Origin: Fragilaria crotonensis
Lineage: Eukaryota > Bacillariophyta > Fragilariophyceae > Fragilariales > Fragilariaceae
Direction of reading: 5' to 3'
NCBI GenBank assembly: GCA_022925895.1
Contig: JAKSYS010000107.1
Location: 55,557 to 119,556 of the forward strand
Length of the DNA: 64,000 nt
The position numbers were made by a program, and so were the translations under genes. Shown here in pieces: positions 34,177 through 43,582 of this stretch; positions within the stretch are counted from its first letter, which is position 1; each line of letters starts with the position of its first letter. The notes below the pieces were generated by a model. The model ran no database searches, was not told the origin of the DNA, and saw only the letters and a list, made by a program, of their open reading frames with translations.

Positions 34177-36000
34177 TTACAAATCCTGTTGATGATACTG
34201 AGGGCACAGTTTTGATATCAGGACCTCCTTATAAACAATGTTGTGCAGAAGATGACCATCAGTAAATATGAAAAGATCATGTGGGTTACGAACTCTTGAG
34301 AGAGCAACGTAAAGCTGGCCATGTGCAAATACACCTTGTGGCAAGAAAATGCCAACTCTTCGCAATGTTTGACCTTGACTCTTGTTGATCGTCATTGCAT
34401 ATGCTGGTTGAACTGGAAACTGACGTCGTTTGAAGACAAATGGCAGCTCATCTTGAGGTGATAGGAGAGCAATCCGTGGTATGTCCACAATTTCTGCAGT
34501 GGTAGGAATCAAACACTGGAGGACAGACTGTGAGATACGGCGAACAATGAGACGGGTGCCATTGCTGAGTGTGCTTGATAGGTTTCGGAGCAGCATGACC
34601 AACATGCCTTTTTTCAGAGTGAGGCAATGTGGTGGAAGGCCAGATAGCTCCAAAGAGTTCAGGAATTCAGGAGGATAGAGGGTATGTGCAGGATCATTAG
34701 GTTCCTCAGATATGATGTTGTCAATACTGAGAAACACATGTTCATCATGAGGTAGCCTTGAGGTTACCATATCATTGATTCTTTGAACATCTTTGTTTTT
34801 AGGACATAGAATAGCACGTTCAGACCAATAGGCTGGTTCATTGGAAGAAAAATCATCAAACACATGCTCAACCAGTTCGTTTGTATCCTGAGGCTGGAAT
34901 ATATAAGATGGTAGATTTATTGGGGAAGGCTCCATATCCTCGCCGATCCTCAACAGGAAAGATGCAAAATGGGAAAGTACTTCTTGGAACTCTGGGTTAG
35001 CATTTGTGTTCTGTAAGTCCATTCGCAATCGCATATTTTCAGAGAGTTGCATTACATTCACAGATGATGTTTGCCAGACTTTGGATTGTAGGACAGTTGA
35101 ATGCACAGTGGTAGCTCTTCCAGCATGGCGTAGTATGGGAAGCACTTGACGAAAGTCACCACCCATGACGACAACCAAGCCACCAAATGGAGCATCATTA
35201 CGTTCAAGTAAATCACAAAGAGACTGTGAAAGAACATCAAGACCAACACCCTTAAGCATTGTGATCTCATCAATGATCAAAATCTTTGCAACCTTCATAA
35301 CTTCTGCCTTCTCTTTTGATAGGTTGCACATGGATGTTTCATATAATTGAATTGGAAGCCCGGATATATAGTGCAGAGTACGGCCCAAAGGGGCAAAGTT
35401 TGAGGCAGCAATGCCTGATATGGCCGTTGCAAGGGCAACCTTCCCTTCACTGCGCACCTTGGCAAGGATCATCCTGAACAACTCCGTCTTACCTGAGCCT
35501 GCAGGTCCATCAACAAAATAAACATTTTTCTGATTTTCAGTACCAGCATTGTTGTTCACAGAAGCAAGTACAGCATCAAAAATAGCACGCTGTTCAAGAT
35601 TCAGGAGAGGGAGGCGATCCAGCTGCTGTTGAATATCAGTGTTGGATGATGACAGCTGCAATTCTAACAAATGGTTGACTGAATTGTTGTCCATGGCACT
35701 CCCATGCTCCTCAACCAGAAGTGTGCGGAGGGATGGTATCCATTCGAATACAGAACGGCTGTGCATTATCCCCAGAAGGGCATCAAGTTTACGCACAAGG
35801 AGGTCCTGCAGGTGTTGTTCACTAAGGCTGGGTTGACGGTGTGCATAGTCTTCTGACAGGGCAGCCCAGTGAGAGTCATAGAGTGACCTTGGGTCAGAGA
35901 CATCACAGTTGAAGAGGATGATTGCAAAAGTCTTCTGAGCCTTGCTGGGAGAGTGTCTGTGTGGCTTCCTGCATGGCTCGATGCCACTCAGTATCATCAT
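34177..36000 (-). CDS. Helitron PIF1-like helicase part
   Basis: Open frame of 607 residues forming the C-terminal part of a RepHel protein. The PIF1 family signature is complete: Walker A YFVDGPAGSGKTELFR, motif Ia LATAISGIAAS, Walker B ILIIDEITML, GGDFRQVLPI, QLSENMR and the C-terminal YAMTINKSQGQTL, followed by FAHGQLYVALSRVR. It would unwind DNA during rolling-circle transposition. The upstream portion lies in another frame beginning near 36054, so a frame break separates them. Because the helicase part is intact and long, degradation looks recent. Confidence 0.85.
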   Translation of the reverse strand: MMILSGIEPCRKPHRHSPSKAQKTFAIILFNCDVSDPRSLYDSHWAALSEDYAHRQPSLSEQHLQDLLVRKLDALLGIMHSRSVFEWIPSLRTLLVEEHGSAMDNNSVNHLLELQLSSSNTDIQQQLDRLPLLNLEQRAIFDAVLASVNNNAGTENQKNVYFVDGPAGSGKTELFRMILAKVRSEGKVALATAISGIAASNFAPLGRTLHYISGLPIQLYETSMCNLSKEKAEVMKVAKILIIDEITMLKGVGLDVLSQSLCDLLERNDAPFGGLVVVMGGDFRQVLPILRHAGRATTVHSTVLQSKVWQTSSVNVMQLSENMRLRMDLQNTNANPEFQEVLSHFASFLLRIGEDMEPSPINLPSYIFQPQDTNELVEHVFDDFSSNEPAYWSERAILCPKNKDVQRINDMVTSRLPHDEHVFLSIDNIISEEPNDPAHTLYPPEFLNSLELSGLPPHCLTLKKGMLVMLLRNLSSTLSNGTRLIVRRISQSVLQCLIPTTAEIVDIPRIALLSPQDELPFVFKRRQFPVQPAYAMTINKSQGQTLRRVGIFLPQGVFAHGQLYVALSRVRNPHDLFIFTDGHLLHNIVYKEVLISKLCPQYHQQDL

Positions 36001-36053
36001 CTAGAAGACCCAATGTACGACAGGCATCTTGAAATGTTGGACAAAGTACATCA

Positions 36054-36782
36054 TCAACGGTTCAGAGCTTCAAAGCTTGTTGCACCTTTCACTACAGTCA
36101 ACATCCTTCGCAGGAAGTATCTCTCACCAGAAGAAGGGGAAGCACTGTAGAGGCGAGACACAGTGGGGAATGTCTGCCGGTGATTGGAGCGTCGTACCCA
36201 GCACTTCTCGACACCAGCACTTTTCCATGTGTAGTGTTGTGGGATGTCATGATAAAGGAACTGGCGAGCATACTGATCATGCCGATTGAGGTCCAACCAG
36301 GCAGTCAATTGTGTACAGGGTGGTCCTCTTGCAAGCACTTGAGCAACATTTTCATTTTCCTCAAAAACCACTGATTGCTGATTGGGAAGATGGAACATTA
36401 GGCGCATCACATTGGGCTTCTCTGAATGTAGACGAAGGCTGAAGAGGCGCCAGCATGCCTCTGATGCAGAGACATAACGTCCATCAAGATAGAGCTTGAT
36501 CTCATCAACATCTTCCCCCATCTGGACTGCAGCACGGTCGTGTCCCTTGTATACATACTTGTAGAGGTACTTGACGGCCTGCACTGAATTGCACACCTCA
36601 ACATTGATATGACAATCATACTTCTTGGTAAGATGGCAATTATATGGCACAACCCAGCGGTTGTCCAACTCAGCTCCTCGAACAGTTACAGTCCTTCCAT
36701 CATCACGTCGATGATATTGAGGGAATCCATCATCATTGAGTGTTGTCTCATCTTGAAAGGGCCGGGATACTTGTCCTTGCAT
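36054..36782 (-). pseudogene. Helitron Rep C-terminal part and linker
   Basis: Carries the block that follows the HUH domain in Helitron proteins: VRGAELDNRWVVPYNCHLTK, INVEVCNSVQAVKYLYKYVY followed by KGHD (the paired tyrosines of the Rep active site), then RLFSLRLHSEKPNVMRLMFHL and LTAWLDLNRHDQYARQ. A further frame between 36686 and 36874 supplies the cysteine-rich KCCNSSTKPAGECKDKYPGPF segment just upstream, showing another frameshift at about 36780. Confidence 0.75.
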
Positions 36783-36904
36783 TCACCTGCTGGCTTTGTA
36801 GAACTATTACAACACTTCAAATTTTTCCATCGATTGGGGAAACTTTGGTGCCACAGGGCCCATGCAACATACACCTCTTCACAGTTGCAAAAGTTCAGGA
36901 TCTA

Positions 36905-37534
36905 TCAATGCATCTGGGATCTCAGCTGAAACAATATGGTCAATGTCAGATTCTGTGCGCGTTTGTCATTCTCTGCCAAAATGACCAGTACATGTGCATG
37001 TGGCAATCCTCGCTTCTGAAATTCGATGGTGTAGATAGCAGCCACAACCCTTCCAAGCACTTGCCGCTTCTGGAGGTCAAACATCATCTCTGTAAATTTG
37101 AGATGGAACACTCGTGCCACCAAATCTGGTCTGTCATTTACAGTTTGGCCAGGAAGAAGGTTTTCAACAACTTCTGGCCACTGCGGATTGGTTGTCATTG
37201 TAATAAAGAGGTCTGGCTTGCCCATTCGGCGCACAATTGCCAATGCATCCTGGCAAAGCTGGTGCATGTTTCTTGCACTTCCAATGTGAGATGAAGGCAG
37301 AATGATTCGTCGCCCCAGCTGTCGAGTGTTTGTCACATCCTCACCAGCAACAGCATCTGCAATGCCTTGATAAAGTTCAGCACGCAATCTTGGTTGATTA
37401 AGACGGATGAAATTAAGACGGCCTTGTTCCACTTGGGCATAGCAGTCCACAATGTATTGGTGAAACAGCTTCCTGCAAAGTGAAGGTGATTGGAGAACTG
37501 AGCAGCAGGTCGTACAAAAGCCGAAATGCAGCAT
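36905..37534 (-). pseudogene. Helitron HUH replication initiator part
   Basis: Matches the Helitron_like_N region. RRIILPSSHIGSARNMHQLC and KPDLFITMTTNPQWPEV are characteristic, and KRGLPHAHVLVIL contains the His-x-His (HUH) metal-binding motif of the nicking domain. The frame stops at 36905 and the following block is in another frame, so the nuclease is not continuous with the helicase. Confidence 0.75.
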
Positions 37535-38291
37535 GCATGAGGCAAGTTAATCTTGTCAAATGTGGAGTCGTAGCATTTGGACCAGTTTGCATCATGCCAG
37601 GATGCCAGCCTCTTGGGGAGCCTGTTGGAAAAAGGAGTACATATGCCAGTGGAGAATAGTCGGGATGGAGCTCTGAGATTGACTGAATTGCTCCAGCACG
37701 AAGCAATACTCGAATATCACGGTTACCTGAACCTTCGTCAGGAAGAATCACAGCTACCTCACTGGAACTTGGTGCATTGTACCGTCTGTTGTCCAATTCA
37801 GGTTGATCCAGGATATGCATTGCAACATTGTGGCCAGGCAATTCAACATCATGATTACCATCAGTATTACTGGCCAAGGTTTCCTCATCAAGAGCTTGCT
37901 TGAATAATCCATACAGCCGGTTTTGATTCTGAATCATTTGCTGCAATAAAACCAAAGTATTCCTGTCCAAGGTATTCAAATGATGTAAACGATTGTCCAC
38001 CTCATGGTTAGTGTCATAGAAATAGAGTTGTGCAAAAGCAGGATGCTGTCCAGGTTCTGGGAGCAATGATCCTAACCGGTGGTACATTGAGCCATGAATG
38101 CGAAAAGTATAAATTCCACAACTCCTATCAATCAAAGCATCATCCACATTAGCGCCTATTGAGGCAAAACTCAAGGCAGAGTTGTAGGCACGGATGTGTG
38201 GCATGAACAATTCATGTGCATGAAAAGATCCATCAACACATTTGGTGTGGGATCGAGAGGGAGGAGAGATACCTTGCCCTTGGCACAGCAA
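37413..38291 (-). pseudogene. Helitron N-terminal domain part
   Basis: Contains the usual Helitron pre-Rep block: GIYTFRIHGSMYHRLGSLLP, FAQLYFYDTNHEVDNRLHHL, AVILPDEGSGNRDIRVLLRA and ISELHPDYSPLAYVLLFPTG, ending in SPRGWHPGM. It overlaps its neighbours in other frames at both ends, marking frameshifts near 37500 and 38230. Confidence 0.7.
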
Positions 38292-39082
38292 GATGAAAAG
38301 TAGCCCCTTTCAGACCTTGATTCATTTGGAAAATGCAGTGCAGAGCAGCCCTGACATTCAACTGTGCATGGGCCAAGGACATGACGTGCTGGAGCAGGAG
38401 CAGATGAATAGGCTGCGCCATTGGTGCGTTGGCAACTTTGGCGTGTTTGTCTCATGTGCTCTTGGTGCTGAGTGGTGATGGCAGCCATCTGTGTGGCAGC
38501 AACAGGGTCACCTTCTTGAGATCTCTGGAGGCGCTCCAGACGTGTTTGTCTCATCTGCTCTTGGTTCCTAGTGGTGATGGCAGCCATCTGTGTGGCAGCT
38601 ACAGGGTCACCTTCTTGAGATCTCTGGAGGCGCTCCAGACGTGTTTGTCTCATGTGCTCTTGGTGCTGAGTGGTGATGGCAGCCATCTGTGTGGCAGCAA
38701 CAGGGTCACCTTCTTGAGATCTCTGGAGGCGCTCCAGACGTGTTTGTCTCATCTGCTCTTGGTGCTGAGTGGTGATGGCAGCCATCTGTGTGGCAGCAAC
38801 AGGGTCACCTTCTTGAGATCTCTGGAGGCGCTCCAGACGTGTTTGTCTCATGTTCTCTTGGTGCTGAGTGGTGATGGCAGCCATCTGTGTGACAGCAACA
38901 GGGTCACCTTCTTGAGATCTCTGGAGGCGCTCCAGACGTGTTTGTCTCTTCTGCTCACGGTTCCTGGTGGTGATGGTGGCCATCTGTGTGACAGCAACAG
39001 GGTCACCTTCTTGAGATCTCTGGAGGTGCTCCAGACGTGTTTGTCTCTTCTGCTCACGGTTCCTGGTGGTGATGGCGGCCAT
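38171..39082 (-). pseudogene. Helitron repeat-rich N-terminus with zinc-binding block
   Basis: Open frame of 303 residues. It begins with six full 33-residue repeats and a truncated seventh of the type MAAITTQHQEQMRQTRLERL followed by QRSQEGDPVAATQ, encoded by a 99-bp direct repeat (about 38420-39082). The units are helical and arginine/glutamine-rich. They are followed by VECQGCSALHFPNES and GYFSSCCAKGKVSLLPLD, the C-x2-C ... CC-x-GKV zinc-binding block found at the N-terminus of Helitron proteins. The upstream codons (SCHCSKEKRAKLRNLSQ) continue the frame to about 39180, where a stop appears. Confidence 0.75.
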
Positions 39083-39100
39083 CTGTGTGGCAGCTACAGG
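38420..39100. repeat. 99-bp coding minisatellite in the Helitron
   Basis: Nearly seven head-to-tail copies of a 99-bp unit, each containing CTTGAGATCTCTGGAGG and CCATCTGTGTG words on the plus strand. The middle units are nearly identical and the outer ones more divergent. The unit length is a multiple of three, which keeps the frame on both strands and produces a long antisense ORF with no gene behind it. Confidence 0.9.
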
Positions 39101-39199
39101 GTCACCACCTTCTTCTTGGGACAGGTTGCGAAGTTTGGCACGCTTTTCCTTGCTGCAATGGCAGCTGGCTTTGTTGATAGTGAATGTTTACTTGGGTGT

Positions 39200-40184
39200 G
39201 ACATAATGGTTATATGCTGATTGGAAAGAATTGGAAGCAAGGAATTATGTGAGCGGTACAATTACTGTAGGTGTATGAGGTACTGGAGTCTACAGTACAG
39301 TGACAGTACAATTACTGTAGGTGTATGAGGTACTGGAGTCTACAGTACAGCGTACAGTACCATACTGTACAGTACTCGGGTACATCTTATAGTGAGTGAG
39401 TGTATGAGGTACTGGAGTACAATGTAGAGTCGTAACAGGGACTACAGTACAGCCAGCGTACAGTACTGTGCAATGACCACCAATAATACAACTTCACGAC
39501 GCAACCCGCCGTTAATTAAGCGTTATTTTTCAAAAAACCAAAACACCCACCGTTAATAAAACGTTATTTGAGTAAGGGATGGCTTTTGTAATCAAAAAAT
39601 TTGCGTTCATGGGGGGGCCAAGCACCAATACTGGCGAAGCTTCTTGGTTACTGTTACTTTCAGTACTCAACCCTGGCGAAGCTCCGTAGTGAAAAAATTC
39701 AGACAGTATTCATTTGATCCAGTACCCCAGAGTGGTCATACTCCGTAACAGACGGACGCACGCACGCACACACGCACACAATTAATTTATAATATAGTAG
39801 GACACACGCACACAATTAATTTATAATATAGTAGGATATGCATATATGATATATGCACTGACTGCTCCGCGGTAGTACAGTACTTACTATGAGAAGCTGT
39901 ATTCTCGTATTCTCCTGTACCAGGTACTTGTACCGACTACCACGTAGCACGTAGGACCTGAGAGCTCAGCGCTCAGAGCTCAGAGTGTACAGTACTACGA
40001 ACGACACTATGATACTGATATTGCTGAGCACTACCGGTAGTACTGGTACTTGTTCTGCAAGTACTTGTACATACAGTACTCAACAAAAACGAATCAATAC
40101 ACAAAGTACGGAGTACAGTACTCTCTACTCTGGTAGACGGAGTACGTGACCGCGCGTCATTTTATGGAGTGAACTTCACCTTCA
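39200..40184. repeat. Repeat-rich intergenic region upstream of the Rieske oxygenase gene
   Basis: No gene is supported. A 50-bp direct duplication occurs at about 39256-39352 (unit GTACAATTACTGTAGGTGTA plus GGTACTGGAGTCTACAGTACAG). A pair of CCGTTAATTAAGCGTTATTTT / CCGTTAATAAAACGTTATTTG repeats lies at 39509-39570. A second tandem pair of CACACGCACACAATTAATTT units lies at about 39770-39835. GTAC-type palindromes fill 39290-39480 and 39860-40140. The left part may include the unseen 5' end of the Helitron. Confidence 0.7.
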
Positions 40185-41999
40185 ATGCGAAGCCACCTGC
40201 GATATCGTCGTAATGAGGATTCTTATCAAGAATTGCCTTCGGACGAGCTCACAGACATCAGTCATCGTCATCAGACATCATCTGACTTCAACACGACGAT
40301 GATAAGGATTGCCGTCGCCATCGGTTGCTCCCTGGCATCGTTGACTTTCATTTCAGGTCTGTCGGTACCAAATCGGAAGACACGAGTTTCACATCTCGCC
40401 TCAAGCACTCATGGTCAGGATTCGACTCCACTCATCGAGTTGGAACCGTCCCCGAGTGGTGAAAAGAAGAGCTTCGAAAATTTTGACTACATGAACCATT
40501 GGTACCCGGTGGTCTGGGCACAAGATGTTCCTCCTGGGAGACCAACAAAAGTTTCTGTCTTTGACATTGACTACGTAGTCTCCAAATTGGACGATGGATC
40601 CTACGTTTGTATGGAGGATCGATGTCCCCACAAATCAGCAGCTCTTAGTGAAGGACGAGTGACTGCGGCTGGTTACTTTCAATGTGCCTACCATGGTTGG
40701 TCATTTGACGGCAAGGACGGAACCTGTGTCGAAATTCCACAACTTGTCTCGAAAGACGACGGAAAGGCGAGGCTGGCATCTCAGTCGGCACGAACCAGCG
40801 GGACGGCACGTCCTTGTCAGGTATCGCAAGGTATGGTATGGATTTTTCCGGGAGGTACGTGGGTGGAAGCCCTGGCAGCGCCTCGTCCCCCAACGATTCC
40901 TGAATTGGACCAACCTGATTTTCGAGTTAGTGGGACCGTCGTTCGAGATTTTCCAATCGATTTCAGCATTTTGTTGGAAAACATCATTGACCCTGACCAT
41001 GGAATCTTCGCTCATGGGGCGCTTGGATTTGATCTCTTCTCAGCTTCTTCCTCTTATCCACAATCGCTGGAAGAAGAGTTTGTCAATGGAGGCAAAGGTT
41101 GGCAGATCACCTCCAAGGTCGCGGCGGTGGAAAAAGTACTATTGGTAGACAAGAAGATTCGTGGCCTCGCCGTTGATTCTGTCGAGGATGACAAAATCCG
41201 GATAGCGACGACAACGCTCAATGCTCCCAATCTAGTTTACATGGCTCGACGTAACAAAATGACTGGCGAAACCGCCTTTGTCACCTGCTTTTTTATTTGC
41301 CCAGTTGGTTTGGGTCGATCAAGGTTCTTGAGCTGTTCCGCTACCAAATCTCCTATTCTTCCGCCGCGATGGTTGATGCACATTTTCGTCAACAATTTTC
41401 TCGACCAGGACACTCATTTGTTGGCTACTCAACAGACTCATGTACTTCGTTGGGAAGCGAAGGCAGTCAAGAAACAGTTGGAAACAGGGGAGTTAAAATC
41501 TACTTCTGCTAGAGTTCCGAATACGATGGTCCGGAAATCAAATTACGTATATCAATCACCAGCTGAGAAGATGGGCGTTCGAGTTGGTGCTTTTTTCGAT
41601 GCAACACTTTCCAAGGTTCCTAATCGAGTCGACAGGCTTCTAGAACTCGACCTTAGTGCGACACCACAACGAGGAGTAACACTTGACCGACAACTTCAGC
41701 ATCTCAATATATGTCCCGATTCTCAAACTGCCGTGCGAAACTGCCAACGGATCGCTTCCGCAGCCCAATTCATCGCTGTGGCAGCAGCAGCAATCAAAGT
41801 CATGGCGATTTCTCGAGGCGTGACTGTCGCCGGGAATTGGCTATCCAACCCACGGTTGGGTGCCACATTTGGAATGTGTGCGCTTGTCAACTGGATTGCT
41901 ACAAAGATTCGACGAGAGTTTTACTTCAAATACACTGAAGACCTCCGGAATCGAGATTTGGCAGGTACCCCTCGAAAGGTGTGGCTGGACAAGCCATAG
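40185..41999 (+). CDS. Rieske non-haem iron oxygenase, pheophorbide a oxygenase/TIC55 class, plastid-targeted
   Basis: ORF of 604 residues. The likely true start is Met39 (base 40299), because MIRIAVAIGCSLASLTFISG then forms a signal peptide followed by a basic, serine-rich stretch, as in diatom plastid targeting. The Rieske 2Fe-2S ligands are in CPHKSAALSEG (C147, H149) and CAYHGW (C167, H170). The mononuclear iron site is ENIIDPDHGIFAHG (D269 or D271, H272, H277). The C-terminal domain has a C-x8-C pair (ICPDSQTAVRNC) and two hydrophobic segments near 535-555 and 565-582, as in the membrane-bound PaO/TIC55/Cao group. These enzymes oxygenate chlorophyll derivatives or related pigments in plastid membranes. 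The exact substrate cannot be read from the sequence. Confidence 0.85.
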   Translation: MRSHLRYRRNEDSYQELPSDELTDISHRHQTSSDFNTTMIRIAVAIGCSLASLTFISGLSVPNRKTRVSHLASSTHGQDSTPLIELEPSPSGEKKSFENFDYMNHWYPVVWAQDVPPGRPTKVSVFDIDYVVSKLDDGSYVCMEDRCPHKSAALSEGRVTAAGYFQCAYHGWSFDGKDGTCVEIPQLVSKDDGKARLASQSARTSGTARPCQVSQGMVWIFPGGTWVEALAAPRPPTIPELDQPDFRVSGTVVRDFPIDFSILLENIIDPDHGIFAHGALGFDLFSASSSYPQSLEEEFVNGGKGWQITSKVAAVEKVLLVDKKIRGLAVDSVEDDKIRIATTTLNAPNLVYMARRNKMTGETAFVTCFFICPVGLGRSRFLSCSATKSPILPPRWLMHIFVNNFLDQDTHLLATQQTHVLRWEAKAVKKQLETGELKSTSARVPNTMVRKSNYVYQSPAEKMGVRVGAFFDATLSKVPNRVDRLLELDLSATPQRGVTLDRQLQHLNICPDSQTAVRNCQRIASAAQFIAVAAAAIKVMAISRGVTVAGNWLSNPRLGATFGMCALVNWIATKIRREFYFKYTEDLRNRDLAGTPRKVWLDKP

Positions 42000-42040
42000 G
42001 CAAGTGATCTAATAGGAGTTGAATAAACCAGCTGAGTAAA

Positions 42041-43138
42041 TCACCCGAGAGCATCCCGAACGGTGTATTTGCCATGACAAATCTGCTCGTACATGCGCTT
42101 GAGACGGACTGGATTATTCGAAATGACGCCATGAACACCCCTCATGAGAAGTATTTTGCGCAGTGTTGAGAACGTGTCCACGACCCAAAGAACATTAGTA
42201 AGGCCCTGTTGTTTCGTCTTTTTGAGAAATCTGTCTGCATCGGCGTTCCCAAAGAGTTCAGCTGAGGGCATGATCAGTCTCACATCTGTATTGGCTGGAA
42301 GGTTAATTTCGCTTAAGGGAGCATCGCCCCGTTTCAAAGGAAGAGCAATCCAACAGTGCTGTTTGATGCGGTATTCCAGGGGAGAAACTCGACGGTCTTG
42401 TAGTTGCCAAGCTTGGAGAATAATTCCACATTGTAGATTCGGGATGGGCTCCTCTTCCAAGACTTTGAGAATCCCCTTAACAACGTCTTCCGGCGGAGCC
42501 AAGAAATCACCTTCTCCCACCCACGCTGACTTCGGTTCCATTGTTAGAAAAAATCGTCCTGGGCCGTAGTACCTTTTCAATTTTTGAATAAATTCCTTAA
42601 GAGGTATCTTTGAGCATGGCGATGGAGAGATCTCTCCGAGGTTGTCGCCCATCTCACTCGGGTGAGCTACCACCGACTGGCCTTCGTGGTAAAGTACGTC
42701 CACGTCAAGGTGGCGAATGCCGTTCGCTTCCAACTCCATCAAGACGCGGTCACATGTCAAGTCACGCATGTCTGGAGCGGATGCATCCAAATGGCCTCGA
42801 TGGGACCAGATTTCAACAACATTGCATCCTCGTGGCCGTGCTGCGTACCGCTGAAAGCACAAGACAAAGGTCAGTGCCAAAAGAAGCAACGCTCCCGTGA
42901 CCAAGTCTACTCGCGAGCGCAAACGCCTTCGCCGATTAAGATAACTCGACATGTTAATTACACACAGCCTTGCACATTGACATCGATGATAACCCGTTGT
43001 GATCGCATTAATGCATTGCCCTCGTTTGTGATGGTAATGGCGAGTGATCCGTGATCTCGGTGAGAGTAGGAAGGAGAGATGGGTGCAGCGTGCAGCGTGC
43101 ATGTGTCGCGTCGCCAGGGTACGGGTATGGGTATTCAA
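42041..43138 (-). CDS. Glycerophosphodiester phosphodiesterase-like protein, membrane-anchored
   Basis: ORF of 365 residues. The start is probably Met63 (base 42952; MSSYLNRRRRLRSRVDL), because a basic stretch followed by a hydrophobic segment (about 80-94, TGALLLLALTFVLCF) then forms a signal anchor. The GDPD-type TIM barrel shows EIWSHRGHLDASAPD (first catalytic His), HLDVDVLYHEGQ (acidic metal ligands), VVAHP (second His), FFLTMEPKS and the C-terminal RGVHGVISNNPVRL. Expected activity: hydrolysis of glycerophosphodiesters to glycerol-3-phosphate and an alcohol. Sequence between the motifs is divergent, so a related phosphodiesterase role is possible. It is convergent with the Rieske oxygenase gene, the stops being about 40 bases apart. 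Confidence 0.75.
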   Translation of the reverse strand: MNTHTRTLATRHMHAARCTHLSFLLSPRSRITRHYHHKRGQCINAITTGYHRCQCARLCVINMSSYLNRRRRLRSRVDLVTGALLLLALTFVLCFQRYAARPRGCNVVEIWSHRGHLDASAPDMRDLTCDRVLMELEANGIRHLDVDVLYHEGQSVVAHPSEMGDNLGEISPSPCSKIPLKEFIQKLKRYYGPGRFFLTMEPKSAWVGEGDFLAPPEDVVKGILKVLEEEPIPNLQCGIILQAWQLQDRRVSPLEYRIKQHCWIALPLKRGDAPLSEINLPANTDVRLIMPSAELFGNADADRFLKKTKQQGLTNVLWVVDTFSTLRKILLMRGVHGVISNNPVRLKRMYEQICHGKYTVRDALG

Positions 43139-43582
43139 TACTGTATTCTACTCATCACAGGAATTACTATACTGGAGTGCCAGGTACTGAGGCATTCATA
43201 CTTCATACAAGTGACCCATCCTATGCAGTTTGCAGAGAAGGTTTAGACTTATCACGCATAAAATTGGGAAGTAAGAGAGGTTCCAATCGGCGACGCTTAC
43301 TAGAAGTAGTGGTGTACAACCTGGAATGGCGTTCGACGTAGGAGGAAGGAAGGCGTATGAACCAGGATGATTCATGAATGCAGGGGAAGTTTTTGGTTTA
43401 AAATGCCTCACGGTCGACCACCCATCCATCGTGTGCATCAAACTTTCTGTGCAGAGGACTCCAGGTGTATTCCAGTCTCACGTTCTTGGCGGTTTAAAGT
43501 CCTTTCTACAGAGAGAAAGACGCAACTGGTAGAATGGTCAAAACAACGCCTTGCCCATCCCGGTCACAATATTCACACGCTC
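43139..43582. other. Intergenic region between the GDPD gene and the alcohol dehydrogenase gene
   Basis: No gene is supported. If the GDPD start is at 42952, its promoter extends over about 42953-43150. Short ORFs in the region lack motifs. Confidence 0.4.

Larger units (their letters stand above)
34177..39160 (-). mobile_element. Helitron (rolling-circle transposon), frameshifted, minus strand
   Basis: From right to left this holds, in order: a repeat-rich N-terminus, a zinc-binding block, the Helitron N-terminal domain, the HUH replication initiator and a PIF1-type helicase. That is the RepHel layout. The parts lie in at least four frames, so the present copy is probably not autonomous. 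The true ends were not identified. A candidate start codon lies upstream at about 39209 (MSHPSKHSLS), in another frame from the repeats. Confidence 0.85.

Noticed and set aside
36740-37294. 184-codon plus-strand ORF
   Set aside because: Antisense to the Helitron Rep region, which has clear HUH and tyrosine motifs on the minus strand.
38420-39100. Regular repeats considered as a CRISPR array
   Set aside because: The units are 99 bp, contiguous without unique spacers, and encode protein repeats of a Helitron.
38429-39220. 263-codon plus-strand ORF with repeats
   Set aside because: It is antisense to the Helitron repeat domain. The 99-bp unit is a multiple of three, so it keeps an antisense frame open. 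The minus strand has the zinc-binding block and matches Helitron proteins.
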